Origin: Gimesia maris
Lineage (GTDB): Bacteria; Planctomycetota; Planctomycetia; Planctomycetales; Planctomycetaceae
DNA length: 64,000 bases
Reading direction: 5' to 3'
NCBI RefSeq assembly: GCF_008298035.1
Contig: NZ_CP042910.1
Location: 1,880,001-1,944,000, forward strand
Part shown: piece after piece, positions 27,585 through 37,368 of the stretch
How positions within the stretch are numbered: the first letter of the stretch is position 1
How the letters are laid out: each line of letters opens with the position of its first letter
Translations under genes and position numbers: made by a program
The notes under the pieces: model-generated
Told to the model about the DNA's origin: nothing
The model's database searches: none
What the model saw: the letters and a program-made list of their open reading frames with translations, nothing else

Positions 27585-29198
27585 ATGAACAGTCAACAAA
27601 CAATAAAAAATCTGCATGATCTTGAATTTGATAACCAGTTTACCCGGGAAATGCCCGCTGATCCGGAGACGGAGAACTTCCGCAGGCAGGTGAGTCAGGC
27701 CTGTTACTCGCGCGTCACCCCCACCAGAGTGAGTCAGCCGCAACTGGTCTCGTATTCGAAAGAAGTGGCGGATCTTTTAGATCTTTCCACTGCTGCGGTC
27801 GAATCAGATGAATTTGCCGAGGTCTTCGCCGGGAACCAGGTTCTGGAAGGGATGGACCCTTTTGCCATGTGTTATGGCGGGCATCAGTTTGGGAACTGGG
27901 CCGGTCAACTGGGAGATGGCCGGGCGATCAACCTGGGAGAGGTTCGCAATCAAAAAGGGGAACACTGGACACTACAGTTAAAGGGGGCAGGGCCGACGCC
28001 TTATTCTCGCACTGCTGACGGACTGGCGGTGTTACGGTCGTCCGTGCGCGAATTTTTATGCAGTGAAGCCATGTATCATCTCGGAGTGCCGACAACACGG
28101 GCGCTGAGTCTGGTTCTTACCGGGGAACAGGTTTTGCGCGATATGTTTTATGATGGGAATCCCGAGCATGAGCCGGGGGCTGTGGTGTGTCGCGTCGCGC
28201 CTTCTTTTCTGCGATTCGGGAATTATCAGATATTCGCGTCCCGTGGTGAAATTGAACCGTTACAGAAACTGGTCGACTATACGATTCGCACTGACTTTCC
28301 CGAGCTGGGTGAACCGAGCCGTGAAGTCTATCTGCGCTGGTTCGAAGAAGTCTGTCGTCGTACGGCGGACATGATTATCCATTGGATGCGTGTCGGTTTT
28401 GTGCATGGCGTGATGAATACGGATAACATGTCAATCCTGGGACTGACGATTGACTATGGTCCGTATGGCTGGCTGGAAGATTATGACCCCAACTGGACTC
28501 CCAACACCACTGATGCCGCGGGGCGACGCTATCGCTTTGGAAATCAGCCGCAGATTGCCTTATGGAATCTCGTACAGCTGGCGAATGCCATCTTTCCTTT
28601 AATTGAAGATGCCGAACCGCTACAGCAATCGCTGGATGAATATGTAGACGGGTTCGAACAGGGATTCCAGCAGATGATGGCAGAGAAACTGGGATTCAGT
28701 TCACTGCAGAGGGACACTGATTTGCCGCTGATTGAAGAACTGCAGCAGGTGCTGCAACTGGTAGAAACGGACATGACCATTTTCTTCCGTCGACTGGCAT
28801 TATTGAAAGCCGAAAGTCAACCATCGTCCGATGCAGCCGAGTTACTGGCGCCGTTGATGGATGCGTATTACGAACCGGACAAAGTCACGGGTGATGTGCG
28901 CGCGAAAATTGTGGAATGGTTGGAGAGATATTTAAAACGCCTGCGTGAGGAGCAGTCTTCCGACACAGTGCGGCGGGAACGGATGAATCGTGTGAATCCC
29001 AAGTACGTACTGCGAAACTATCTGGCGCAACTGGCGATTGATAAAGCAGCCGAAGGCGATTTCTCCCTGGTGAATGAGCTGCTGGAACTGTTGAGACGTC
29101 CTTATGACGAGCAGCCTGAACAGGAAGAATACGCCGGGAGGCGACCGGAGTGGGCCCGCAATCGTCCCGGCTGTTCGATGCTGTCCTGCAGCTCGTGA
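27585..29198 (+). CDS. selO: Protein adenylyltransferase SelO (YdiU/UPF0061)
   Basis: 537 residues. Pseudokinase-fold AMPylase signatures: GGHQFGNWAGQLGDGRAINLGE, KGAGPTPYSRTADGLAVLRS, and VHGVMNTDNMSILGLTIDYGP with the metal-binding Asn and Asp. The C-terminus ends SCSS; the Cys occupies the place of the selenocysteine in eukaryotic SelO. It transfers AMP to protein Ser/Thr/Tyr and is tied to redox regulation in known members. It converges on msrB with 4 bases between stops. Confidence 0.95.
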   Translation: MNSQQTIKNLHDLEFDNQFTREMPADPETENFRRQVSQACYSRVTPTRVSQPQLVSYSKEVADLLDLSTAAVESDEFAEVFAGNQVLEGMDPFAMCYGGHQFGNWAGQLGDGRAINLGEVRNQKGEHWTLQLKGAGPTPYSRTADGLAVLRSSVREFLCSEAMYHLGVPTTRALSLVLTGEQVLRDMFYDGNPEHEPGAVVCRVAPSFLRFGNYQIFASRGEIEPLQKLVDYTIRTDFPELGEPSREVYLRWFEEVCRRTADMIIHWMRVGFVHGVMNTDNMSILGLTIDYGPYGWLEDYDPNWTPNTTDAAGRRYRFGNQPQIALWNLVQLANAIFPLIEDAEPLQQSLDEYVDGFEQGFQQMMAEKLGFSSLQRDTDLPLIEELQQVLQLVETDMTIFFRRLALLKAESQPSSDAAELLAPLMDAYYEPDKVTGDVRAKIVEWLERYLKRLREEQSSDTVRRERMNRVNPKYVLRNYLAQLAIDKAAEGDFSLVNELLELLRRPYDEQPEQEEYAGRRPEWARNRPGCSMLSCSS

Positions 29199-29202
29199 AT
29201 TA

Positions 29203-29622
29203 TCAGGGTTTGTCCGCTGAAATCACAGAGGGCAATTCCTCGCCGGCGGGAATGAACTTCATCGAAATGGAGTTCACACAGTGTCTGGTGTTTTTATCGG
29301 TCATGCGTTCCCCCAGGAAAACGTGACCCAGATGACCGCCGCAGTTGTGGCAGACGATCTCGGTGCGAGAGCCATCCGGATCGGGGAAGCGATCTACCGC
29401 GCCTTCCAGTTCATCGTCAAAACTGGGCCAGCCACAATGACTCTCGAATTTATCTTCACTGCGATAGAGAGGTGCATTGCACTGGCGACAGATAAATGTT
29501 CCTTCTGACTTGAGGTTGGTGTATTCGCCGATAAAAGGGCGCTCGGTTCCTTTATGCAGGATGACGCGGGCTTCTTCGGGGGTGAGCGGGTTATATTTTG
29601 CTTCGGATGGTTCCGATACCAT
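29203..29622 (-). CDS. msrB: Peptide-methionine (R)-S-oxide reductase
   Basis: 139 residues from an ATG preceded by GAGG eight bases upstream; a TTG at 29637 adds five residues. The two zinc-binding CxxC pairs are CRQC and CHNC. The catalytic Cys is in [11 protein letters not shown], and HCGWPSF is the substrate region. It repairs oxidised methionine in proteins. No signal peptide, so it acts in the cytoplasm. It lies 24 bases downstream of the SABATH methyltransferase gene on the same strand. Confidence 0.96.
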   Translation of the reverse strand: MVSEPSEAKYNPLTPEEARVILHKGTERPFIGEYTNLKSEGTFICRQCNAPLYRSEDKFESHCGWPSFDDELEGAVDRFPDPDGSRTEIVCHNCGGHLGHVFLGERMTDKNTRHCVNSISMKFIPAGEELPSVISADKP

Positions 29623-29646
29623 AGTTCTATCCCTCAATCTAATCGT

Positions 29647-30732
29647 TCAAAGTCGTGTCAGTAATGTTGCGATCGAAATGAAATGGAATTCATACCGATC
29701 TGGATGATCCTGCAACAGGCGATCAATTCGCTGGTATATTTTATCCACAGTATTTTCCTGTGGCAAATATTCTGGCAGGGCGGCAGCAAGGACGGGTTCA
29801 GTAAAAGCGCGCAGAAAGCCTGTATAACTTTTCGCCCAGGCAGCCCGGTCTTCATTCTCAGCAAACACATCATTAAAGGGAACCGGTACATCGCGTGCAT
29901 CAAGCTGATCGACACGAAACGCAGCCGTCAAGTCGGGTTCATTCTCGATAGGAGCAATCAGTTCTGCCGTATTTCGATAGGAAGCAGGAAAGAGGAATTC
30001 CTCATAGAAAGAGCGGGGCAGCAGGTCTGCCTCAACGAAATCAAGTAAGGCGTCGCTGAGTACATCGATTATTCCATGACCCGTGGAATGTGTTTCATTT
30101 CTCCCGAATATTTGAACCAGCAGTTTTCCGCCGGGAACCAGTTCTGCCGCTCGTGCTCGATAAAAATGACAGAGATCCTGATGTGCCTGCTTTTGAAACG
30201 GGATCAATTCGTCTTCGCTGACCTGCACGCCGTCTCGTGGTGCTCTGAGGTTAGGCAGCATAGGCAGGATGAACCCCGGCAGCGAGGCAGCAGGTCTGGT
30301 TTCAAAAAAGCCGATCGCATTGAAGGTGGTCGCGATATGCAGGCTGGCGGGGGGAACCAGTCGTTCAAAGGCAGAACCTCCAATGGCGGCGGTATAAATG
30401 TCGTTGGCAGTAATGACAGGTTTCCCGGCTGGAAACAGGTTCAGGAACATCTGGTTGAAGTCATTGGTCGGCAGATCATCAAAGAATGCCCAGACAGGCA
30501 GCTCACTTCTTTTCCTTAACCAGGTTATGAGCTGTTCGGTGGTAGAGATGGCATTCGCACCTTCAGACGAACCGATGTCGAGCAGGTTCCATGACTGTTG
30601 GTGAGGCGATGGTTCAGGCAGTTCCGCAACGGCTGTTTCCAGCCAGGGAAGAAAAGCCTGCGAAGCAGAACGCTGTTCTCGGGAGTTGGCATCGTAATAG
30701 CCGCCCCCTTTCATCCCGGTGGTCGTAGGCAT
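29647..30732 (-). CDS. SABATH-family (Methyltransf_7) SAM-dependent carboxyl methyltransferase
   Basis: 361 residues, close to the 350-380 of plant SABATH enzymes. Motifs in the plant order: MKGGGYYDANSREQ (7-20), the SAM-binding LLDIGSSEGANA (50-61), FFDDLPTNDFNQMF (83-96), GGSAFERLVPPASLHIATTFNAIGFF (118-143, in place of the plant GSFY...S-LH...S), and a C-terminal helical cap. Plant members methylate salicylate, jasmonate, benzoate, gibberellin or xanthosine. The substrate here is unknown. AGGA before the ATG supports the start. Its only strand neighbour is msrB. Confidence 0.87.
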   Translation of the reverse strand: MPTTTGMKGGGYYDANSREQRSASQAFLPWLETAVAELPEPSPHQQSWNLLDIGSSEGANAISTTEQLITWLRKRSELPVWAFFDDLPTNDFNQMFLNLFPAGKPVITANDIYTAAIGGSAFERLVPPASLHIATTFNAIGFFETRPAASLPGFILPMLPNLRAPRDGVQVSEDELIPFQKQAHQDLCHFYRARAAELVPGGKLLVQIFGRNETHSTGHGIIDVLSDALLDFVEADLLPRSFYEEFLFPASYRNTAELIAPIENEPDLTAAFRVDQLDARDVPVPFNDVFAENEDRAAWAKSYTGFLRAFTEPVLAAALPEYLPQENTVDKIYQRIDRLLQDHPDRYEFHFISIATLLTRL

Positions 30733-31259
30733 GTCTTGATCCTGCTTCTAAAGCAAACGTGATCAGTGATATGAATGATTGTAACTGGATTCTTTCAGAG
30801 TAGTCTTAAATTCAGTGTAGCGGAACAAGAGGCGCGAATCTATTGATCAACGGCAATGAAATATCGCCGCGGTTTGAGAGGAGATTTCACGCTCTGTGCG
30901 GTGTCAGAGCAGAATCTGTCAGATTGTCGGTGATGGATAGTACAGGTGTCTAAAGTATGAGAAAACTCTTTAACGGAAAATGCTAACTCTCAATCTTGTA
31001 TGAGGTTGAAAGATTTGGTTTGGAGGGAAGGAACTGGGGCGCCTTTCTGTAATCCTGTGGAAATTTGATTCTGCGAAAATATTTTTGACGGGCTCTCTTC
31101 AGGATGGTAAATTGATATCAGCAAATCACAGCGTTCTTATTTCATTTCCGATTGATCCAGCAAATTTCAAACAGGAGTTGCCTACGTCACATCAATCTAT
31201 CCCGTAACAGAGAGAGCGTCTTGCGCGGAGTGGTCTCTTTGCGATTCAAGGAGTTTAGA
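30733..31259. other. 527-base intergenic stretch
   Basis: I see no gene, tRNA or strong hairpin here. It lies between two divergently transcribed genes and presumably holds their promoters. No convincing -35/-10 pair stands out. Confidence 0.5.
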
Positions 31260-31721
31260 ATGGCCAGAAAATATTCATGTCTTGTTGATGGCGCGTTGGA
31301 AGAGATTTCAGCGCTGGAATATATCCTGTTAGGCGACTTACTGGACTTATTGGAAGAAGCCGACGGTGATGCGGAGGCCTGGAAATGGATCTCCAAAGTA
31401 CTCGATACACTTTTGAAGGCAATGCCGCGTGAATTCGAGTTACAGGATGAAGGTGGTTATCTGGAAGAAGTTCTCGAAGAGCATCCCAACTGGCAGGGGC
31501 AGGTGCGAGACCTGTACCAGGAACGCTGCGATTTATTAAAGAAGCTGGACGAACTGCGCACCCGGATGCAGGATTCGCAACCATTGCAGCAGATGAAGCA
31601 GCTTGCGAGTGAATTACGAGATGAACTCCGCGACTGGATTACGAGTTACATCGCCCATCAACGTCACGAACGCCGGATTCTGCAGGACGCGTTCAATAAC
31701 GACATCGGTGCTGCCGACTGA
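31260..31721 (+). CDS. Small acidic helical protein of unknown function
   Basis: 153 residues from an ATG with AAGGAG six bases upstream; a longer in-frame reading from 31152 has no ribosome site. The protein is acidic and almost wholly helical by pattern (SALEYILLGDLLDLLEEADG; VRDLYQERCDLLKKLDELRTRM; SELRDELRDWITSYIAHQRH). No signal peptide or membrane segment. I do not recognise it. It precedes the WD40 giant on the same strand with a 306-base gap. Confidence 0.75.
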   Translation: MARKYSCLVDGALEEISALEYILLGDLLDLLEEADGDAEAWKWISKVLDTLLKAMPREFELQDEGGYLEEVLEEHPNWQGQVRDLYQERCDLLKKLDELRTRMQDSQPLQQMKQLASELRDELRDWITSYIAHQRHERRILQDAFNNDIGAAD

Positions 31722-32027
31722 TACTGATCTCGAAGTATCTTCGAAAGTCTGTGAGATTGACCGGTTTCGGGGCTTGCTCAGGCTTACGGCCTCCTGTTTT
31801 TCTTTTGACAGGGATGATCGAATTACACAGCTCTGATACTGCTTACAGATGGTGTTCAGGGAGCCTTTGAATGCTGCGCATCTGGTAAAAATTACCAGCG
31901 AAGGATTGTGTATTGAATTTTGACCAATTATGGTGTATCTGTGCGAATGTGACACGTGTATTGTGTTCATGTTTGGCGGGTGCTCTCCAGAAACAATCCA
32001 TTCCGTACTGAGAAAACGAGCAGGATA
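31722..32027. other. 306-base intergenic stretch before the WD40 gene
   Basis: No gene supported. An in-frame extension of the WD40 gene back to 31956 is possible but lacks a ribosome site. Nothing else stands out. Confidence 0.4.
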
Positions 32028-35000
32028 ATGACAGATCAAGTCAGCCTCGAGCATGAACCAGCCCCTGAAAAATATTCAAAATTTGGCTGGAGCCTGCTGG
32101 GGATTTCAGTTCTAGTGATGGCAGCGGGGACGACTGCTTTCTGGTTTTCTCTGAACCCTGGACCGCAGCAGGTAAAAAAAACGGCGCCCAAACAGGTTGT
32201 GCCTCCCCGGTTTGAAGGGCCTCTCAAACAGCAGAAGCAGATCATTTCCGCGGTCTTCAGTCCCGATGGCAAAACACTTGTGACCGGCAGTTGGGATGAT
32301 AAGTCGGCCAAGCTGTGGGATGTGGCCAGCGGCAAGCAGAAAGGGAAGAAACTGCAGTTCCGAGGTCCAGTCGAGAAGATCGTCTTTAGTCCGGACGCTG
32401 AGAGTGTGGTGGTTGCCAGCCATGATGGTTCGGCGCAGATTGTTGATGTGGCGAGCAGTAAGCAGAAGGGAAAGAAACTCCATCACCTGTCAGGACGCGT
32501 TAGTGATATTGTCTTTACGCCCGATGGGAAAACGCTGATCAGTGGTGGCACTGACAGTACCGTTCAATTCTGGGATGCTGAAACAGGAGAACTGGACGAG
32601 GACAAAGAGCTGAAACTGAAAGGGCCAGTGTTGAGTCTGGCGATCACCCCCGATGGGAAGACCCTGTTCGCCGCGAGTAAAAATGTGGTCTATGTGTGCG
32701 ATGTTGAAAAGGGAGAGCTTGCGGGAGAGCCATTGGAGAAAGGTAAGTCCTACATCAAAGCGATGCTGCTGTCCCCGGATGGGAAAACCCTGTTTACGTC
32801 GACGGGGAAAGATTACCTGGAAGTGTGGGATGTGCCCGGCAGAAATTTAAAGAAGGAGTCGTATCGGCTCGAGTCGAACATCAAGGCCATCGCGATCAGC
32901 GCCGATGGCAAGACGCTGTTAACGGGAACCAAAGCGGGGAAGGTTCACTTCTGGGATCTGACGCGGAATGAAAGGAAAGAGGAGCCTCTCAAATATACAG
33001 GAGAGGTCGAGACGCTCGCCTTTACGCCTGAAGATAAAAGCGTGCTGGTAGAATACATGGACCGGAAGGATTGGAAAAACTCGCATGTACTGTGGGATCT
33101 CAGTGGTGATACTCCGCAGGCGTTTCCCTTTACACACGAAAATACTATTCGCACGGTGACCGTTGGCCCCGATAATGAGACTGTGTTGCTGGGATGTACT
33201 GATGCGCCTTATCTCAGGCAGATTGAGTCGCTGCGAACAGAAGCCAAGACGCAGCCTGAGGAAAAGAAAGAGAAGATGACGGTTGCAAGTGCGGCTCAAA
33301 GTAAAGCACCGGCGGAAAAGAGTAAGCCCCGGGAAACTAAGCCGCCCACGCCAGTTCCGCTGGAAAAAGCCAAACGGGGAGCAATGGATGAACTCGTCTT
33401 TAAGCATCCGCGGGACGTGGACCAGGCTTCTTTCAGCCCGGACGGCAAGCTGATGGTAACCCGCTGTGGGGACGGCACAGTTTATGTCTGGGACCTTACC
33501 AGCGGGAAGCAACAGGGTGAGGCAATTCAGAACAAGTACCTGGCTACGGTTCAGTTCGGTACCGACAGCCAGACATTGATTCTGGCGAGTGCCAGCCTGA
33601 AGCCGAACCCGAATGTGGAACGAGTCTGGAAATGGGATCTGGCGACGAATCAATCCAAAGGAGATCTACTGCAGGGGCAGGGTTCGGTATTCTCGATGGC
33701 CCTCAGTCCCGATGGCAAGACGATCCTGACCGGCGGGATGAATCGTTCACAATTGTGGGACATGACGACGGGGCGACCGATCGGTCAGCCGCTGTCCCAG
33801 GACAGTCTGGTCACGGTACTGGCTTTCAGCCCGGACGGGAAAACCATGGCGACCGGTGGCTGGTCCCCCCAGGCATTCCTCTGGGATGTGGCGACGCAAA
33901 AAGTAAAGGGGAGTCCCTGTGTGCATAAAGGGATCGTGCAGGCGATGGCCTTCAGTCGGGATGGTAAGACACTGCTGACCGCGGGGAGTGTGCTCAATAT
34001 TTCTGATGCCCTCTCGGGAGTCAAAGATAAGAATGTGCATTTATGGGATGCGGAAACGGGGAAACCGCTGGGGAAAGCGTTTCATCATGAGGAGTCCATT
34101 GAGAAACTGGCAGTGAGCCCCGATGGAAAACTGGTACTGACCGGTTGTAAGGATCATTCGGCTATGCTCTGGGACATGGAGACACGGCGTCCGGTGGCAG
34201 GGCCCATACGTCACGGGGCTTCGATTACCGATGTGGCTTTCAGCCCGGATGGGAAATCCATATTGACCGCCAGCTCTGATACGACAGTTCGGGTCTGGAA
34301 GATTTCCGAGATTCCGCTCTCGAAAGAGGCTGCGGAATACGATCCTGAAAAGTATAACAAACAAATGAAGTGGGATGTCTCCAGCGATCAGTTAACGGTC
34401 GATGTACTGAAGCATCGCGATGAGGTGAAGGATATCGTCTTCAGTCCGGACGGAAAGCTGCTGGCTTCCGGCAGCGATGATTACACGGCGCGACTCTGGG
34501 ATGTCGAGACGGGAGAGCAGGTGGGGGAACCTCTCAAGCATGAGTATTATGTGAATGCCGTTGCTTTCACTCCGGATGGCAAAACACTCATTACTGGAGA
34601 TGATGGTGAATTCCTTAATTTCTGGGATGTGAAAACAGGAACACGTTCCGGAGATTCACTGGAGTTGAGCAGCGAAGTCAGACAATTGGCAATCAGTCCC
34701 GATGGAAAAATGCTGGCGACTGTCAGCGGTTATGATGTGCAGCTCTGGGATGTCGAACGTCGCCAGCAGATTGGTGAAGAACTGGAGATAGAACCTTCTG
34801 TGTATGCAGTCGCTTTCAGTCCCGATGGAAAATACCTGGCGGTTGGGGGCGGAGAATTGCTGAAGGAGGGCATGTTCCAACTCTGGGATCCTGTTGCCCG
34901 AAAGCCGCTGGGAGAAATTATCAAACTGCCCAAATGTATTGAATCGCTGGCCTTCAGTCCCGATAGTAAATCCTTGTTGATGACGGGGTCCTGGGGGGCT

Positions 35001-37328
35001 GCCCGTCTGTGGGATGTTGCCAGTGGCAAACAGATTGGCAAGGAAATGAAGCCAACGATTACCTTTGAATCAGCAGTCTTCAGCCCTGATGGAACGACCA
35101 TACTGGCTGGCGGCAGTGAAACCTGGATGTGGGATGGAGAGACGCAGGAACGAATAGGCGATCTCTTCTATCATGACGCTAAGGTTGTCAAACGTGTTGC
35201 TTTCAGCCCGGATGGCAATACAGCCGTGACCAGCGCTGAGAGTATGATCTGTTTGTGGAAACAGCGGGATGCTGCTGAAAAACCCGCTGCGATTGTCGAA
35301 GAGAAGGTTACTCTGCAGAATACCGGTCCGGTAGAGGCGCTGCGCCCGGGGGGATCTGAAATCCCTCAAGCATTTCATGGCAGGCTGCAACATGAAGGCC
35401 CTGTGACTTCGATTGCCTTCAGCCCTGATGGTCGCAAGGTGGTGACGGGCAGTAAAGATTTTACGGCCCGGCTTTGGAATGCTGTGACAGGAGAACCGAT
35501 TTGCAAACCCTGGAGGCATCGTGGCCCGGTCACAGCGGTGGCGTTTTCTGAAGATGGCCAGACGGTGGTGACCGAAAGCGATGATTTACTGAGTCAACTG
35601 TTCGATAAACGGATTCGTCTCTGGGATGTGAAATCCGGCCAGTTTAAGACCGAGGCGTTTCCTGTCAAGACTCAACAGGAGAGCCGTTCCCTGAGTTATG
35701 ATGGTAAGACACTGGCCGTGTCGACAAGGACAGGAACACAGCTCTGGGATACTTTTACGCAGCAGAAATCAGGCGACTTGATTAAATACAGTTTTACGTT
35801 GCACGCATTTGCTGTGAGTCCAGATCGTCAGACAGTGGTGACCGACCGGACGAAGCGGGCCATTTATCAGTTCGATATTCCCAGTGGTCAGTATCTCCAG
35901 GAAGTTTCCTTTACTTATCACTCCCGGGTGAACGTGGTGGCCTACAGTCCGGACGGAACTCTGATCGCTACCGGAAGCGAAGACCGGTCGGTTCGTCTGT
36001 GGGACGCGCTGGTCCGCGAGGTGCCATCCCGTGAGTTCAAGCATGAAGAAAAAGTCTCTCATCTGGCCCTGAGTCCCGATAACAGGACGCTCATTTCCGC
36101 GGCAGGAAAACTGGCCTATATCTGGGACGTGGAGAGTGGTTTGCTCCGGAGGATGCCCGTTCAACACGAAGATGAAGTGAGCGTGGTGGCGATCTGTCCG
36201 GACGGGAAAACTGTGGCGACGGGCAGCGTCGATTCGGTCTTGCTGTGGGATCCAAAATCAGGTCAGCCCTATGACAAGCTGCTGCCGATTAACAGGGAAG
36301 CTGAAGAACGGAAACAGTATTCGCATGGATCACGGATTGAAGTTCTGTTGCTGAGCCCCAATGAAAACCAGATCCTGACCACGGCTGTGGATGGTACGGC
36401 AAAGCTCTGGTCTCTCGCGACCGGGAAACAGATGGGGAATTCGCTCAAGCATGCGGAAGCCATTTATGATGCCGCATTTTCTCCCAACGGGAGAACCATT
36501 GTAACCGGCAGCGAAGACAAGACGGCTCGACTGTGGGATACTGTTACTACCAAGCCAATAGGCAAAGTGCTGCAGCACGATGATCTGGTGACGAGAGTCG
36601 CCTTCTGTCCTGATGGGAAAAAAGTAGCCAGCGGCAGCTGGGACCAGACCGTTCGCCTGTGGGATGCTGCAACCGGTGAACCGGCAGACGAGCCATTCCA
36701 GCACACTGCGTCAATTGAGGCAATTTTATTCAGCCCGGATGGGAAGAAAATGTTTACGCTGGCGGGGAGTTCCGGCCATGTCTGGGATCTGGAGACGCAC
36801 AAACAGATCGGGAAGCCGCTCAAGCATGGTTCGTTTACGCGAGGGGCCGCCCTCAGCCCGGATGGTAAGCTGCTGGCCACAGGTTGCCTCGATGGGAGCG
36901 TCTATCTCTGGGATGCTCTGACAGCCGCGCCTGTTGCGATCCTGCAGCAGGAAGAAGGAGTGAATACTGTCGCTTTCAGTCCCGACGGGAAAACTCTGGT
37001 AGCCGGTTACCGGGATGGATTTGCCCGGCTGTGGGAACTGTCGACCGGTAAAGTCAAAGCTCGGCCCATGGAGCACGATAACGAGGTACTCACGGTTCGC
37101 TTCAGTCCCGATGGCAACCTGGTGGCGACGGGGTGTAAGTACGGTGAGGCGCGTGTCTGGCACACCGGGTCTGGTGAACCTCTGATTGAAACTCTTTCGC
37201 ATTTTGACGATGTGGAGAATGTTGTGTTCATGAAGAACAACCAGATGTTTTTTACAACAAGCCTGGGCGGAGCGACTCTGTGGCGGCTGCCTTATGTGCC
37301 GAAGTATACGCTGTTGAAAGAAGAATAG
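32028..37328 (+). CDS. Membrane-anchored giant WD40-repeat protein
   Basis: 1,766 residues from the ATG at 32028 (AGG just upstream). One membrane helix lies at about residues 22-43 (LLGISVLVMAAGTTAFWF), placing the rest outside the cytoplasm or in the periplasm. I count about 37 WD-type blades with the pattern FSPDGK...TGS.D...RLWD, enough for about five seven-bladed propellers. A Lys/Pro-rich linker (around nt 33240-33380) and a second short linker near nt 35270-35390 separate groups of blades. No kinase, caspase or NACHT domain is attached, unlike many bacterial WD40 giants. It is likely a large protein-binding scaffold. Partners unknown. Confidence 0.92.
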   Translation: MTDQVSLEHEPAPEKYSKFGWSLLGISVLVMAAGTTAFWFSLNPGPQQVKKTAPKQVVPPRFEGPLKQQKQIISAVFSPDGKTLVTGSWDDKSAKLWDVASGKQKGKKLQFRGPVEKIVFSPDAESVVVASHDGSAQIVDVASSKQKGKKLHHLSGRVSDIVFTPDGKTLISGGTDSTVQFWDAETGELDEDKELKLKGPVLSLAITPDGKTLFAASKNVVYVCDVEKGELAGEPLEKGKSYIKAMLLSPDGKTLFTSTGKDYLEVWDVPGRNLKKESYRLESNIKAIAISADGKTLLTGTKAGKVHFWDLTRNERKEEPLKYTGEVETLAFTPEDKSVLVEYMDRKDWKNSHVLWDLSGDTPQAFPFTHENTIRTVTVGPDNETVLLGCTDAPYLRQIESLRTEAKTQPEEKKEKMTVASAAQSKAPAEKSKPRETKPPTPVPLEKAKRGAMDELVFKHPRDVDQASFSPDGKLMVTRCGDGTVYVWDLTSGKQQGEAIQNKYLATVQFGTDSQTLILASASLKPNPNVERVWKWDLATNQSKGDLLQGQGSVFSMALSPDGKTILTGGMNRSQLWDMTTGRPIGQPLSQDSLVTVLAFSPDGKTMATGGWSPQAFLWDVATQKVKGSPCVHKGIVQAMAFSRDGKTLLTAGSVLNISDALSGVKDKNVHLWDAETGKPLGKAFHHEESIEKLAVSPDGKLVLTGCKDHSAMLWDMETRRPVAGPIRHGASITDVAFSPDGKSILTASSDTTVRVWKISEIPLSKEAAEYDPEKYNKQMKWDVSSDQLTVDVLKHRDEVKDIVFSPDGKLLASGSDDYTARLWDVETGEQVGEPLKHEYYVNAVAFTPDGKTLITGDDGEFLNFWDVKTGTRSGDSLELSSEVRQLAISPDGKMLATVSGYDVQLWDVERRQQIGEELEIEPSVYAVAFSPDGKYLAVGGGELLKEGMFQLWDPVARKPLGEIIKLPKCIESLAFSPDSKSLLMTGSWGAARLWDVASGKQIGKEMKPTITFESAVFSPDGTTILAGGSETWMWDGETQERIGDLFYHDAKVVKRVAFSPDGNTAVTSAESMICLWKQRDAAEKPAAIVEEKVTLQNTGPVEALRPGGSEIPQAFHGRLQHEGPVTSIAFSPDGRKVVTGSKDFTARLWNAVTGEPICKPWRHRGPVTAVAFSEDGQTVVTESDDLLSQLFDKRIRLWDVKSGQFKTEAFPVKTQQESRSLSYDGKTLAVSTRTGTQLWDTFTQQKSGDLIKYSFTLHAFAVSPDRQTVVTDRTKRAIYQFDIPSGQYLQEVSFTYHSRVNVVAYSPDGTLIATGSEDRSVRLWDALVREVPSREFKHEEKVSHLALSPDNRTLISAAGKLAYIWDVESGLLRRMPVQHEDEVSVVAICPDGKTVATGSVDSVLLWDPKSGQPYDKLLPINREAEERKQYSHGSRIEVLLLSPNENQILTTAVDGTAKLWSLATGKQMGNSLKHAEAIYDAAFSPNGRTIVTGSEDKTARLWDTVTTKPIGKVLQHDDLVTRVAFCPDGKKVASGSWDQTVRLWDAATGEPADEPFQHTASIEAILFSPDGKKMFTLAGSSGHVWDLETHKQIGKPLKHGSFTRGAALSPDGKLLATGCLDGSVYLWDALTAAPVAILQQEEGVNTVAFSPDGKTLVAGYRDGFARLWELSTGKVKARPMEHDNEVLTVRFSPDGNLVATGCKYGEARVWHTGSGEPLIETLSHFDDVENVVFMKNNQMFFTTSLGGATLWRLPYVPKYTLLKEE
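32230..37290 (+). repeat. Degenerate tandem repeat of the WD40 blade unit (DNA level)
   Basis: The blade-coding unit recurs roughly every 120-150 bases; its core, around TTCAGTCCCGATGGGAAA, is near-identical in many copies (for example near 32260, 34800, 36975 and 37100). The nucleotide similarity, not just protein similarity, suggests fairly recent duplication or gene conversion among blades. Confidence 0.7.
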
Positions 37329-37368
37329 TTGTCTGGAATCAGACCTTTCCCGGGGGCACCAGAATAAG

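Noticed and set aside
32919..33653. 244-codon minus-strand frame, and a similar one at 36726-37427
   Set aside because: Both are antisense to WD40 repeats; their open state follows from the repeated blade codons and their sequence repeats with the same period.
37331..37347. Short hairpin GTCTG-GAAT-CAGAC after the WD40 gene
   Set aside because: Only five pairs and no T-run; likely chance.
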